Positions 10,700 through 21,649 of a DNA stretch of 64,000 nt are shown here, in pieces. The position numbers were made by a program, and so were the translations under genes. Positions within the stretch are counted from its first letter, which is position 1. The number at the start of each line of letters is the position of its first letter. The stretch lies in NCBI RefSeq assembly GCF_034702125.1, contig NC_085867.1, forward strand, positions 44,223,702 to 44,287,701, given 5' to 3'. The notes below the pieces were generated by a model, which did not search any database, was not told where the DNA came from, and saw only the letters and a program-made list of their open reading frames with translations. The DNA is from Engraulis encrasicolus. Its lineage: Eukaryota > Chordata > Actinopteri > Clupeiformes > Engraulidae.

Positions 10700-11530
10700 A
10701 TATCGTGTCCTCTATAATCACAGCAGACCAGGTTAGAGCAGGACTAAAACCCATTAAGCGGATGACATCACCAAAGACATGTACTGAATTGGATGAGCTA
10801 CTGGAAAATGTATTGAACCTGAGTGTACATCTTATAAGGCACCAACTATGTAAAACATCATGCATGTTCCCAAAATGCCACATCCAAAAAAGCCCTCACT
10901 TCACACATAATGAAGAGAATGTTGCTTCCGTACATACACTCAGACCCCAGGTAGGTAAGCCATGCACTGGACCTAGTACAGTTTGCATACCAAGAGAAGA
11001 TTGGAGTAGATGATGCCATCACAGACGTGCTGCACAGGAAATGTGGAGTCATGGTCCTTGACTTTTCCAGCCATTTCAACTTTTCCCTTCTTGTCAATGT
11101 CTGTTATGAGGGGAAGTATAGGAGTCTTGTGGCTTTGTGCATTGGTGTAAACTCAACCACCTACAACTCAATACTTCTAAGGCCAAGGAGATGGTGGTGG
11201 AATTGTTGAGGTTCTAGTTAGCTCTACAAACAGTCTCCATTGAGGGTGATGAAGTGGAGATTGTAAGAACATGTACTGTAAGTATTTTGGAATATACCAA
11301 GACAATAAATTGGACTGGTCAGCCAACACAGATGCAGTGTACAAAAGAAGTTAGAAGGCTGTGGTCCTTCAATGTCTGCAACAAACTATCAGACTGTGGA
11401 AGCCAGTGCATGTCCTTTTCTGTGCAGTGGTGTACTGGGGGACACAATGTAGTTGGTGCTAGGGGACTTTGGCTGGTGAGAAAAGCAGATAAAAGATCTC
11501 TTAATAAACTGAAGAACACCCACTCGATAA
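10700..11530 (+). pseudogene. Degenerate LINE reverse-transcriptase remnant
   Basis: Fragments in shifting frames match the better-preserved LINE piece at 21.6-22.6 kb. IITADQVRAGLKPIKRM corresponds to IISADQVRAGLKRL there. Further shared pieces are the TSCMFPKCHIQK region and the HTLRPQVG segment. A LINE 3' coding remnant, near KSFNVCNKLSDC, follows around 11370. Many stops and frameshifts make it non-functional. It belongs to the jockey-superfamily (CR1/L2/Rex1-type) non-LTR retrotransposons. It lies inside the 6.7-kb inverted-repeat element. Confidence 0.6.
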
Positions 11531-11867
11531 CACCATTATAGGATATTGGAAATGAAAATCACTTCACCCAAGAGCTATCCGAAGTGGCCCCTCTGCATAG
11601 TGTTTATTCTATTAAGTTTATTTAAATCTATATTCTCTACCTAAAATGCAGAGTTTTCGAGTGATGTAAGTCTGATGAGCTAGCTGCATGGCATTAGAAC
11701 TAGGTGGCATCACTGCATTTTCCAGCTTTACAATAGCCTACAGATGTGCAAGCAATACAAGAGATTTTGATAAATATGTGTATATTTTCACCCTAATCTG
11801 ATTATTCATGAAATATAATCTAGAGCACCACATACCAATTGTAAGTTTATTTGAAGTAATATACTGT
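11531..11867. other. Non-coding stretch, nothing recognised
   Basis: AT-rich sequence between the LINE remnant and the right inverted-repeat arm. No supported feature. Confidence 0.5.
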
Positions 11868-12527
11868 TTGTTGAAGATGTTGTGAGCATTCCTCTCATCA
11901 CTAAAATGCATTGAAATAGGGTCTCTATCTCCATTTAGATGTCTTTCATTCTGGACACCTCATACATTGAGCGATATACCATCTTCAATATTCACAATAT
12001 ATATACATATTTGGTATTGCTAGATTCAGTACAATCTCCCCTTTCCAACGAGCTATAATATGTGTGCATATGATTGTCTGACAAAGCAATTACAAAGTAA
12101 ATGATTACATTCTGTATATATATCATTTTTTTTCTAATTTCCGCCTATTTCAGGTGTGTGATTAGAGGCCTATATCTACTTCATTTTTCAAGATATCCAC
12201 ATCCAACCACTTCTACCACATACATCTGGCCCTTGGGAACTAGCATACCTAATTTCAAAGCTCTCAGAGTTTCTGTTAATTTTCTACATGAGTTTTTATG
12301 TCATTACTCCCATACGGAGAGGTCACATTTTTGGTGCTTTTTTGGTTTGGAGGTGCTTATGAAAATGTGTAAATTTTTTAGGCTTAGCAGTAAAATCATT
12401 TTGGCTAAGAATCAATTTCATGTATGGGAGACCTTAGAGATGAGGAAAAACATTGTTAGGTTTGGTTCTACCTCCGGTTGGGGTATCTCGAAAACTAAGG
12501 CACTTTTGGGCCAATTGTCACTAGCCT
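11868..12527. repeat. Right long inverted repeat arm
   Basis: Reverse complement of the arm at 5813-6470, ending ATTGTCACTAGCCT. The longest open frame here (12101-12529) mirrors one on the opposite strand of the left arm. The few differences between the arms imply either a moderately recent insertion or arm-to-arm gene conversion. Confidence 0.8.
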
Positions 12528-12583
12528 AATACCTTTGTAGCTTGACTGAACCACTGAGCGTTTAGCTTAAGCACACACAAGGA

Positions 12584-12885
12584 GTGCGTTACAATATGCG
12601 ACCTTGCTCCCTCCCTTTGTGCTTGTGGCCTCGCCCCGCCTCCTGGCCCCTCCTCCGTGGAGAAAACGATAAAGTTTCCCAGCTGTCAGCCTAGCCACAA
12701 CAACATTTGAGGGATTGTTTTTCATTCACCATCTGAATTGCAAATGAGAAGAAGACTTTAGAATTGAGCTTTTGCAAGATATTGAAATATAATGCTGTTG
12801 TCAGTGATGTTATCATGACATATTACTTCCTCGTACGAGGAGGCAAGCACAAGTGGAGGAAGCAAGGTCGCATATTGTAAAGCAC
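12584..12885. mobile_element. Small inverted-repeat MITE
   Basis: The ends GTGCGTTACAATATGCGACC and GGTCGCATATTGTAAAGCAC are near-perfect inverted repeats that extend inward (CTTGCTCCCTCC opposite GGAGGAAGCAAG). The roughly 300-bp body is non-coding. Superfamily is not determined because the target duplication is unclear. Confidence 0.75.
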
Positions 12886-13058
12886 ACATAGATTTAAGGG
12901 ATAGCTTGCTATCGCATTAGCCTAGCATGGATGTTTTTTTCCTTAGCTTCTTTTTTAAAGATCCGTGCCAAGAGAAACAGGACATGGGTGAATGTTATGT
13001 TGTGTGATGTAATGAATAATCAGAGTTGTATAAAGTAGAGGTACAAGTACTCTCATGT

Positions 13059-13431
13059 CTCTTTTCCACTGCTGGTTTTCTGGTTAGCGTACAGCTCAAC
13101 ACAGCATGACTTTGCCCATTTTTTTTGCTCTTCAATTGAGCTGTGTCGTGCCCAGTCGAAAGGCAATAGGTGGCGGCCGAGTAGAGCTGTGTCGAGCTGT
13201 AGGCCTACCAGAAAACGGACAGTGGGCCCTGCCGTGGCCAACCAGTAGGGCACTCGCCTGCCATGCGGCTGACCCGGGTTCGATTCCCAGCCCGGATCCT
13301 TTGCCGACCCCTCCCCGTCTCTCTCCCAATTCGCTACCTGTCCACCTCTTACACGGTGCTATCAAATAAAGTCGAAAAAGACCCAAAAAATCTTTTAAAA
13401 AAAGAAAAAGAAAACAGGCAGTGGAAAAGAG
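13059..13431. mobile_element. MITE with CTCTTTTCCACTGC ends, split by a SINE
   Basis: CTCTTTTCCACTGC at 13059-13072 is mirrored by GCAGTGGAAAAGAG at 13418-13431. The arms continue inward through CTGGTTTTCTGGT. A SINE interrupts the right arm at 13226-13408. Removing the SINE and one target copy leaves a compact element of under 200 bp. Confidence 0.75.
13226..13408 (+). mobile_element. tRNA-derived SINE with 16-bp target duplication
   Basis: The head is tRNA-like: box A around GTGGCCAACCAGTAGGGC and box B GGGTTCGATTCCC near 13278-13290. A pyrimidine-rich body and an A-rich tail follow. Target duplications AGAAAACGGACAGTGG (13210-13225) and AGAAAACAGGCAGTGG (13409-13424) differ at two positions, so the insertion is not brand new. 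The same family appears on the minus strand near 56.6 kb. Confidence 0.85.
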
Positions 13432-13511
13432 GCAATACAGATGTAACTGCAAGACTAGTACTATGATATCGCAAAGTTGAAACCATGTAATACCATACCA
13501 CTAGTGTTGAA

Positions 13512-14649
13512 ATGACAATTAGAGCTGATATAAAACCCGGACGATCCTGTTGGAGAGCCGGATCAAGACCTCATCCGGACAGACCGGATGGCTGTCGTGC
13601 ATTGACCGGGTCAGACGGCATTTCATTAATATGTCAACAAAATGGCAGTTACAGCGCGAGAAATTGTGAAACCGGAATATATCCTCTTTAGTTGACTACA
13701 ATAGCCATTCTCTAATCTCTCTAGCATGCTGTTCAGTCACGAACACTCACTGAGTAAAACTGAACCAACTCCCGCCTCGTCATTCATCGAGCCTGTTTGA
13801 TCCGTCTTGTCTGTTGTGGCAAATTGAGTCGCGGATCCAGACTCCCTATGTGTGTGCTTCTGACTCTGTTGAGGTCTACATTTCTAAATGTTAACAGTGC
13901 TCTGCCAACGCTTTTACATCTCAGTCTGTAGGCTACTCTTATAGTCTACAGACGTGACTCTACTATCACTCACTGTGTTACAGCGTACAGACATTAAAGC
14001 CACTGCTGTCACTCCCCTCATCCGAGTCAGCAGCGGCGCCCTCGGCGACTCGGTGAGACGAATCCTGACTGAGTTGTTGGTAGCATCGAATCCCCTACGG
14101 ATCGGATCAACGCTTAAGTTTCGTTTTTGCCACGAGTGTGCGAGTCGCAAGGCAACTCCGCAGCGGAAGCGAGTGGTCATCTGCTGCTCGCCTCCTGACT
14201 GTCCCTGCTCAGCTGACTCCTGCTCCCAAATATTTGACTTTTAGTCTTCTTAAATGCAAACACACACATTATTTATTGCAAAATCAGGAACATGCCGTTT
14301 CACTGCTGCCAAAGGCTCTTCGAGTCGTGGTTGCATGTTTAGTGAGGAGACCCAGCTGGGTCGGATCGCAGCATGAGTTGAGGAACTTTGACGATTCATA
14401 AAGTGAGTTTTGTTGATCAAACTGTCTTACTCTTTGATTTATCAACGTGAATTGATAAATGGGACAACAAAGGCGAGGCGCATAGCTACTTAACGGCAGG
14501 AACGTTTTAAAAAATGATTTATTATTATTTATTTTTATTTATTTTAAATAAGTGATCCGAGTGATCCGTCTAATCCGGATACCCTCCTTGGAATGATCCA
14601 ATCAATCCGGACGCCTCAAAGATTCCAGTTAAGCACCTCTAATGACAAT
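13512..14649. mobile_element. hAT element, 1.1 kb, with 8-bp target duplication
   Basis: The ends TAGAGCTG (13520) and CACCTCTA (14634-14641) form the short inverted termini typical of hAT transposons. ATGACAAT is duplicated at 13512-13519 and 14642-14649. Subterminal CCGGA and ATCCGG motifs recur at both ends (CATCCGGACAGACCGG, TAATCCGGAT). The interior has no recognisable transposase. The right flank is a short (TGACAA)n run, which slightly weakens the target-duplication evidence. Confidence 0.75.
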
Positions 14650-14825
14650 GACAATGACAATGACAAGAGTACTTCTTCTACTTTATACAACTCTGTGAAT
14701 AATAATAATTAACACATACCGTACCTTCTCTCCATTCTCTCTCTCCAAGGGCAAGGAGTCTGCGGAGTAATGCCCCAGGTTTTTCTCCAGTCCTGTCACA
14801 CTGTGATAGCACACTAGACACAGTC

Positions 14826-15548
14826 TTAAAGGGGCATTCCACCGGTGGAGACATGAATATGTATTGAAAGTGGGTCATATATGTAGATGTAGTAGAATAG
14901 TAGCATGCATTTCTAATTTGGTGCCTTCTTGGCTGAGAAAAGGCAGAAAATTACGTTTTAGTGCTTGTGGACTTGTGACAACAATCCCCATAATGCATTG
15001 CAATGCTCAAGTTCCACAGACCACACCCAGGCAGCTCTGCCAGTAGGTTCGTTCGTGACGAAGCAGTGCTGCTTTTGCTAAGCAGCGAGCATGCACACTT
15101 TGCCAGTTTGATGCATTGTGGTTAGAAAATCCTAACCAGAATGCACCAAACCGGCTAAGTGCGCATGCCCGCTGCCTAGCAAAAGCCTCACTGCTTCATC
15201 ACGACCGAGCCCAGTGACTTACTGGAGACTCAATGCCAGTGATTTCAAAAGCACTGGCACACTGATCTGTGATGGGTCTGTTAACTCATTAGGTCCAACC
15301 CCCTATGGGCGGGGTTGAAAGGGTGGGAATAAAGCTTGTAGTCTCAACAGAAATCCACCTCTCTTACACTTCCTCCTACAGTGATGCAAAATGACGATTT
15401 TTACAGCATTGTAGGAGGAAGTGTTACGAGGTGAATACAGATTTCTCCTGTCTCAGGGGCAATTGAAAGTGTTGCATGACCATTTAAAAGTATGACTGGG
15501 TGTCTAGCAATGGAAAGCCTAATGTAAATGGGTGGAGTGTCCCTTTAA
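14826..15548. mobile_element. TTAA-flanked MITE, 0.7 kb
   Basis: TTAAAGGGGCATTCCACC at the left is mirrored by GGTGGAGTGTCCCTTTAA at the right, with TTAA at 14826-14829 and 15545-15548. Inner inverted blocks include GCAGCGAGCATGC opposite GCATGCCCGCTGC and AAATCCTAACCAGAATGCA nearby. Non-coding. Confidence 0.78.
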
Positions 15549-15850
15549 TAAACCTACTACTGAAGCATCATTTATCGTGGTTTGTTTCTTTATTGTAAAT
15601 TGTTTTGGGATGAACTTCACACTTTCAAGTGGAAGTCGGGAACGAAGTCAACTTCAACTGCACTGAACTGTCATGGGGTTCCCAAAGTAGTATATGAAAT
15701 AGCCCAATATGGAGGAAAACGAGTTCTCTAGCTGTTGTTGTTTACGAAATGTCAGCGCTCCCTGTTTTCCAATCAGGTTTGGGGGCGTGGGTATACCCAG
15801 CTATAGCTGCCAATCACAGTATAAGCATGTGCATGCCTTACTTTATTCTA
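15549..15850. repeat. Direct repeat unit 1 (~300 bp)
   Basis: This copy runs from CCTACTACTGAAGCATCATT to TACTTTATTCTATTTTA and recurs nearly unchanged at about 16256-16560. Short open frames in both copies start MEENEFSS and share a 38-residue identical stretch up to one substitution. That reflects the DNA duplication; no domain is recognised. Confidence 0.85.
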
Positions 15851-16255
15851 TTTTATTCATCTTTTCGCCTAAAATTAGAGATTTCATGCATTTGCCGATT
15901 ACTGATTTAGCTGTTTTCACCTTTCGGTTGTTCTGATAATTACCTTGAAAATATCATAATCAGTATGGCAGCCGAAAAACTCCCACTTTAATCACCGTCC
16001 AACCAGGTCTGCATTTTCCGAAACCTGTTGAGTAGTACTTCAGTATGAGGTGCCCCTTTGGTAATATATCAGAAATAGGTCTCACATTATCACTTAAAGT
16101 TTATTACCTCGCACATGCACTTTTCGCAAGAATTTTAGTAAAATATGAGAATAAATAGGATTTTTCGTCTATGTGTTTGCATTGCCTAGTTTAACAGTAT
16201 AGCCAAATTAGCTATACTAGCTATAATAGCAAATTAGCTATATTAGCTATAGTAT

Positions 16256-16560
16256 TAACCTACTACTGAAGCATCATTTATCGTGGTTTGTTTCTTTATT
16301 GTAATTTGTTTTGGGATGAACTTCACACTTTCAAGTGGAAGTCGGGAACGAAGTCAACTTCAACTGCACTGAACTGTCATGGGGTTCCCAAAGTAGTATA
16401 TGAAATAGCCCATGGAGGAAAACGAGTTCTCTAGCTTTTGTTGTTTACGAAATGTCAGCGCTCCCTGTTTTCCAATCAGGTTTGGGGGCGTGGGTATACC
16501 CAGCTATAGCTGCCAATCACAGTATAAGCACGTGCATGCCTTACTTTATTCTATTTTAGA
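16256..16560. repeat. Direct repeat unit 2 (~300 bp)
   Basis: Second copy of the unit at 15549-15850, in the same orientation and separated by about 400 bp. Small differences include a missing base in TTGTAATTTG and loss of AATA before the GGAGGAAAACGAG block. The units do not have the ends of an LTR. The spacer between them holds short AT repeats (ATTAGCTATA). Confidence 0.85.
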
Positions 16561-17377
16561 CATACTTATATTCATACATACTTATATTCTCTCGTATTCT
16601 GAGAATAATGGTATGTCTTAATCTGTTAAAGGTGCACTTTATAATATTTTTATTTTAAGTAGTTTATTTCCAGAATACACGCTGACAAGTGAATGATGAG
16701 TGCATCCAGGGCCTCTGACAGCTTTGGTTGGGCCTGGAACAGTCATCGGAGAGGCCCCTCCTCTCAGCACATACAATGTAATAAGGAACCAATCCTGTGT
16801 GCCCCACTCTCCCTGTTACCGGAACCGGTCATTGGCAAAATGGATTCACTGACCATTCGTTTGTTAACGTCCATGTTTTTTTGGTGATCAACCGTTTTTA
16901 TTTTATTGAAACTTTTTGTTGATGTGATTTTGCACCGTTAAGTTGGGTACTATTGTTTGACACTTCAACCTTTGTTGCAGGTTGAAGTGCTTAACATCTA
17001 AACATTGATTGCCCCATTGTTTAAATAAATCAGCATGTGGCAATTTAATTTCTCAGTGAGCTGCAGTGCTGAGAAAGTTACTATGACAAAGTAACTACCG
17101 TAAGCACAAGTAGCAGTTACTTCTCCAAAAAGTAATTACGTTAATAACTGCGTTACTTCACTATAAAAGTAACTAGTTACCAGGAAAATTACTTTTTTGC
17201 GATATTTTCTTTTGTGCTTAATATGCCAAAGAAACGAAAGAACCGTTAAATGGGGTTTTCATCTTTGTTCTGTAATGCTATTTTGGCTGTGATGTCATTT
17301 GTGCTTACTATCAAATATATTCATGACCTAGGCCTATTATCAATGGTGAATGTTAATCCAGTTCACAACGTTTTCGG
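16561..17377. other. Non-coding, old MITE pieces up to the assembly gap
   Basis: TTAAAGGTGCACTTTATAAT at 16626 looks like the left end of another TTAA-type MITE whose partner was not found. AAAGTAACTAGTTACC near 17170 resembles a hAT-like terminal repeat. No coding sequence is supported. Confidence 0.45.
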
Positions 17378-17469
17378 NNNNNNNNNNNNNNNNNNNNNNN
17401 NNNNNNNNNNNNNNNNNNNNNNNNNNNNNNNNNNNNNNNNNNNNNNNNNNNNNNNNNNNNNNNNNNNNN
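17378..17469. other. Assembly gap (Ns)
   Basis: A run of undetermined bases. It is followed almost at once by a CA microsatellite, so the gap probably reflects a repeat the assembler could not cross. Its true length may differ. Confidence 0.99.
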
Positions 17470-17475
17470 CTGGCA

Positions 17476-17544
<69 letters not shown>
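17476..17544. repeat. (CA)n microsatellite
   Basis: Uninterrupted CA dinucleotide repeat of about 34 units next to the N gap. Confidence 0.98.
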
Positions 17545-17549
<5 letters not shown>

Positions 17550-17616
17550 GAACTAAAAACAAAACACTCAGCAATCCTTATTTGGTGTATGGGTGTGTAC
17601 TCCGTGGCGAGTGGCC

Positions 17617-17732
<116 letters not shown>

Positions 17733-17929
17733 CAAAGCAGTGTAGAGAAGGGTGGAGCAGCAGCTGACAACTTACTGTGGTGTGCTGGGACCAGGAGAAT
17801 TGACTTTGAATTTGGATGGCATAAGAGGTGTATAATGGTAAAAATGTCAATGTGGTGCCACGGTAAAAACTACAAATTTAAAACTGGTCAAAACAGGTGA
17901 CATTCTGAACAAAACATGTAATAAACTAG

Positions 17930-18475
17930 TCCTCTAGGAGAACGGTCAGAGAAGGCTCTACTTTCTGACGAAGCTGAGATCCTTCAATGACTGCAAAAGA
18001 CTCCTGCAGCTGTTCTAGCAGTCAGTCATGGCCAGTGTGCTTTCCTTTGCTGCGGCATGCTGGCACGATAGCATTAGGAGGAGAGATGCTGGAAGCCTTG
18101 ACAGGCTGTTGAGGGAAGCTGGTTGTTCTGTTGTAGAGTAGAGTAGAGTAACTTTATTGATCCCCAGGGGGAGATTCAGGAAACATGGCACATGCTGGAC
18201 GCCTTGACGGGCTGTTGAGGAAAGCGGAGTCTGTTATAGGCACAGAACTGGAGGCCATAACTAACACTGCTGAGAAGAGGACACTGACTCTATAATGGAC
18301 AATTACAGCCATCTCTTGCACCCATCTCTTGGACAACCAGAGAAGCCTGTTCAGCTACAGATTTCACGCCATCCCCTGCAGGACAGGCAGGCTACGGAGG
18401 TTCTTTGTCCCCAGGGCCATCCAGCTGTTCAACACCACACAGAAGGACACACAGCAAGATCATCATAGGTGACTG
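17930..18475 (+). pseudogene. LINE 3'-coding remnant with internal rearrangement
   Basis: The translated pieces LRSFNDCKRLLQLF, MASVLSFAAACWHDSIRRRD, DRLLRKAESVIGTELEAITN and LRRFFVPRAIQLFNTTQ are the C-terminal end of a jockey-superfamily (L2/Rex1-type) LINE protein. The order is disturbed. At 18130-18175 a reversed LINE tail (GTAGAGTAGAGTAACTTTATTGATCCC) is inserted, after which the LDRLLR segment is repeated. Stops and frameshifts abound. It reads as two overlapping LINE fragments joined by an inverted tail and not as a single degraded copy. Confidence 0.65.
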
Positions 18476-19212
18476 GACTGCATAAATCAATTAACTCCCT
18501 CTTCGTGAACTAGCTAGGAAAATTACTGCACTGAATCACTTGCTGTACTGTGTGTGACTTGATACTTGATCCTGATTTCGACAATGCACAGTAACCCTTT
18601 GAGACCTATGGACACTTGTGGACACTTTGGACACTTTCACTTTTTGACTTTGGCTGGGCCCTGAGCATCCCCTATCGAGATAGTTGAAAAACCAGGCAGG
18701 GGCAGATCCAAGATTTTGCATTGACTTCAGATAAGTCAACAAAGCTACAGTCAATGATCCATACAGATCCATACAGATCCTACAGTCATATCCATCTGGG
18801 CCTGTCCCAAACTGACTGACTGCTGGACGTTGATATTTGAAATATTAAATGAAGCGTTTGGTTCACACCTATAACCCAACCCTGCATCTGCTATATTTGG
18901 GGTAGAGGGAGCAGATGTGATAAGAAAAGAGAATGCCTTTGCAACTCTAGCACGCAGGAGGATATTATTGGAATGGAAATCAGTTAAGCTACTCCTCCAA
19001 AGATTTCTGTATGGCTTTCAGCCCTTATAATGTTTTTAAAGCTGGAAAAGATAAAGTACTTTCATCAGGGACACTCGAGCAAGAAATTAGATCAAATCTG
19101 GGACCCTCTCTTGACCTATTTTGAAAGGCTAAATAGACACTCTAAACGCTTTAGACACTTTTTGACTTTGGCTGCTCTTTGTACCACTTTTTCTTCTCTC
19201 CACCAAACACAG

Positions 19213-19213
<1 letters not shown>
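18476..19213. other. LINE-derived 3' untranslated and unassigned sequence
   Basis: Strings such as GGACACTTTCACTTTTTGAC and TTTAGACACTTTTTGACTTT recall LINE 3' untranslated regions and occur twice, around 18640 and 19150. No gene supported. Confidence 0.45.
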
Positions 19214-19299
<86 letters not shown>

Positions 19300-19307
19300 T
19301 GTGTGCG

Positions 19308-19345
<38 letters not shown>

Positions 19346-19355
19346 CGTGCGTGCG

Positions 19356-19411
<56 letters not shown>

Positions 19412-19431
19412 CGTGCGTGCGTACGTGTGTG
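19214..19431. repeat. Compound (GT)n / (GTGC)n microsatellite
   Basis: GT runs alternate with GTGC/GTCC runs for about 215 bp. The open frames on both strands here are repeat artefacts (VCVCVC or THTHTH). Confidence 0.97.
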
Positions 19432-19682
19432 GAGGGGGGGATCTAACTTTGGCTTAATGTATGTAAGCATGTGCTGTATGTTAACATATGTGCAATGATG
19501 TGTTTAAAGTCTTCTTTACTCTGTTTGTATTCTTGTAATGTAATGTCTTGTGTATGCTGTTTTTCTTAGCGTTTGCTTAGTACATGCCTTACAAGTTCCT
19601 TATGAAGGCATTAACATTGTATGTATTAGTGCTAATAGATGTATCCCTAAAATAAAGTGTTACCGTATGCTACTGAACACAT

Positions 19683-19735
19683 TCATTTCCCTCGGGATCA
19701 ATACAGGATACTCTACTCTCTACTCTACTCTACAT
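19683..19735 (+). mobile_element. LINE 3' tail
   Basis: TTTCCCTCGGGATCAATACA followed by a CTCTA-rich short tandem tail matches the 3' end style of fish Rex1/L2-type LINEs and their SINE partners. It is in the same + orientation as the coding remnant at 17.9 kb and may be its end, separated by microsatellite growth. Confidence 0.55.
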
Positions 19736-19739
19736 GTGT

Positions 19740-20690
19740 ATTGTTTAACAGTGAATAAAAGAAACAGATTTGTTTTCCACAGATAATGTCAGTAATTTGT
19801 GGAACTTCGTCTGTCACTTGTGTTCCTAAATCAATAGATCAATGTGGCACTGGGTGGGTTCTGTTAGCCTGCATGATGTGTATCTGTCCCTGTCAAATAA
19901 ACCAAGCTAACTAACTAGATTAGATTAGATTAAGATTAGATTAGATTATTGTCTTCTTTATTGTCTCAACAGGAGAGAGATTTTGCGTGATTTGCAATGG
20001 ACAAACAAAAATTACACAAGACTTACGTGCCATAGAGGAGAGGGAAACATGTAAACAAAGAAACACTATAGCCTAGTTTGCCTGTAGACATAGCCCCACA
20101 GCAGGCAACCGTTTTAGTGCACACAACCCTCCCTCTTAACCCTGTCACTGTATCATCAGTAATATGACCCCTTTTGGATATCCATTGCACATACAGTGTA
20201 CGTAGGTGCCAGATGCCTATTTTACACTTAGTTTGAATTTGCCCCATAGTATGTATATTTGAAATACATATTTTATATATTATATTTTCTATATTATAAT
20301 TTCATATTGATAAGATATTTGATATTTAATTTAATTTCATGAGTGATATTGATAATTTAGATTATAGAACATACACGTATGTACAAGGTTAAAATGTGGA
20401 TTTAAAATAATTATAAATAAATGATTACAGGACGTTACGTAGTGGGCCTTTAATGACTTTGGAATTGTGTGCAAAATGCCCAGTACTGTAGCCATTTTTA
20501 GATTGACACGGCAGGAGGAAGGTTGGTGCCCCACGGTTTTCTCACCGTGCCGTCGTGTCGTGCTCGTGCAGTAACCATGCTTGGTATGTGGAGCATTAGA
20601 TTTATATAAGTTAAGGAAGCATATTTTCGGTTGTACTCGTTTCTGTTGCTTGTTTTTTTTTTAAATAACAAGTCTGACAGGCAGACAATG
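19740..20690. other. Non-coding stretch, nothing recognised
   Basis: AT-rich with a short TTAGA tandem near 19920. No supported gene or complete element. Confidence 0.5.
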
Positions 20691-21160
20691 ATGCGTCCAC
20701 ACCATTGACAGTAAATAGAATGGACGCCAAATCAACGCTATTTGCCATGCAACGCTTTGAAGCCAGATTTGGGAACATTCCAACTTACATTCCACCTTAG
20801 CAACGCCAAACGCAGGTGCTGATTGGACAACAACAAGACTTCTAACGGTCAATCAAACCATGTTCTGATGCTCATTGGTCAATTTAACTTTTAATATCTC
20901 TCTAAAATAAAACATCGCTACAAAAAATCACCACCCTGGTAAGTTGGAGAGCAAGGGGACCTACTAGTTGAGCGAAAAATGATCCCCCTGGAGTGGCATT
21001 TAAGGGAGATACAGGGTTTTATGTCTCTCATAGGAATGAATGGGATTTGGCCATTTTTTGGTCTTTTTGGGTCCAACCTTGGCTCCAACTTGGCTTCAAC
21101 AATGAAATAGAATTTTGGCCTCCATTCTATTTACTCTCAATGGTCCACACAGATGATCCC
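20691..21160. mobile_element. Probable MITE with inverted ends
   Basis: CACACCATTGACAGTAAATA (about 20698) is inverted at about 21125-21150 (TATTTACTCTCAATGGTCCA). The inverted match continues through AGAATGGACGCCAAA opposite TTTTGGCCTCCATTCT. The body is non-coding. A short (GGACGGACCAAC)-type tandem follows at 21241-21292. Confidence 0.55.
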
Positions 21161-21430
21161 AGGAGTTCAAGAATAGGGAATCATTTCAGTTGTTCATTTT
21201 CATTTTGAAGCAGTTTTCAACGATTGGGAAAAAGCGTCATGGCGGACGGACCAACGGACGGACAAACAGATGGACCAACAGACGGACAAAGATGCGTGAA
21301 CACATCTAAAAATACAAAACGTGACTTTGGTGGAAGATTTCATTTGTTTTGAATCCTGGAACACACGTCAGCCACAAAGCTCCAACCTACCAACTAAGAT
21401 TTTAGTTTATATTTTCAAAAGTACCCTATG

Positions 21431-21590
21431 TACAGTATGTCACAGAAGTGAGTACACCCCTCACATTTTTGCAGATTTGTAAGTACATCTTTTTATAGGA
21501 CAACATTAAAGAAATTTCACTTCGACACAATGATTAGTCACCTGTTAACAACATATATAACCGCTTAAATTTGTTGTTCACTCACTGAAA
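21431..21590. mobile_element. Tc1/mariner-like terminal fragment
   Basis: TACAGTATGTCACAGAAGTG followed by AGTACACCCCTCACATTTTT resembles the terminus of fish Tc1/mariner elements. Only one end was seen; the partner was not found nearby. Confidence 0.5.
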
Positions 21591-21649
21591 AATAAAAATA
21601 CAGCCATTTTCGTTCGACAACATCTGGTTATTCGGCAGCCACTGTATGT

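Larger units (their letters stand above)
5813..12527. mobile_element. 6.7-kb element with ~660-bp terminal inverted repeats
   Basis: The sequence beginning AGGCTAGTGACAAT at 5813 recurs as its reverse complement ending at 12527, and the similarity continues inward for about 660 bp on each side. A 3-bp ATA may be the target duplication, but I am not sure of it. The interior carries a Tc1/mariner-like element (6.9-8.3 kb), a small hAT MITE (8.95-9.17 kb) and a LINE remnant (10.7-11.5 kb). No transposase gene is recognised. It may be one large non-autonomous element that collected later insertions, or two inverted copies of a smaller repeat. Confidence 0.65.

Noticed and set aside
5718..13050. 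Terminal myosin exon
   Set aside because: Searched for an AG followed by a short charged tail and stop; no candidate was better than chance.
13226..13300. tRNA gene (good box B, GGGTTCGATTCCC)
   Set aside because: No closing acceptor stem; flanked by target duplications and followed by a SINE body and A-rich tail.
15549..16560. LTR pair of a short retrotransposon
   Set aside because: The direct repeats lack TG...CA ends, a primer site and internal coding sequence.
19030..19498. Open frames of about 90-138 residues
   Set aside because: Produced by the compound GT/GTGC microsatellite.
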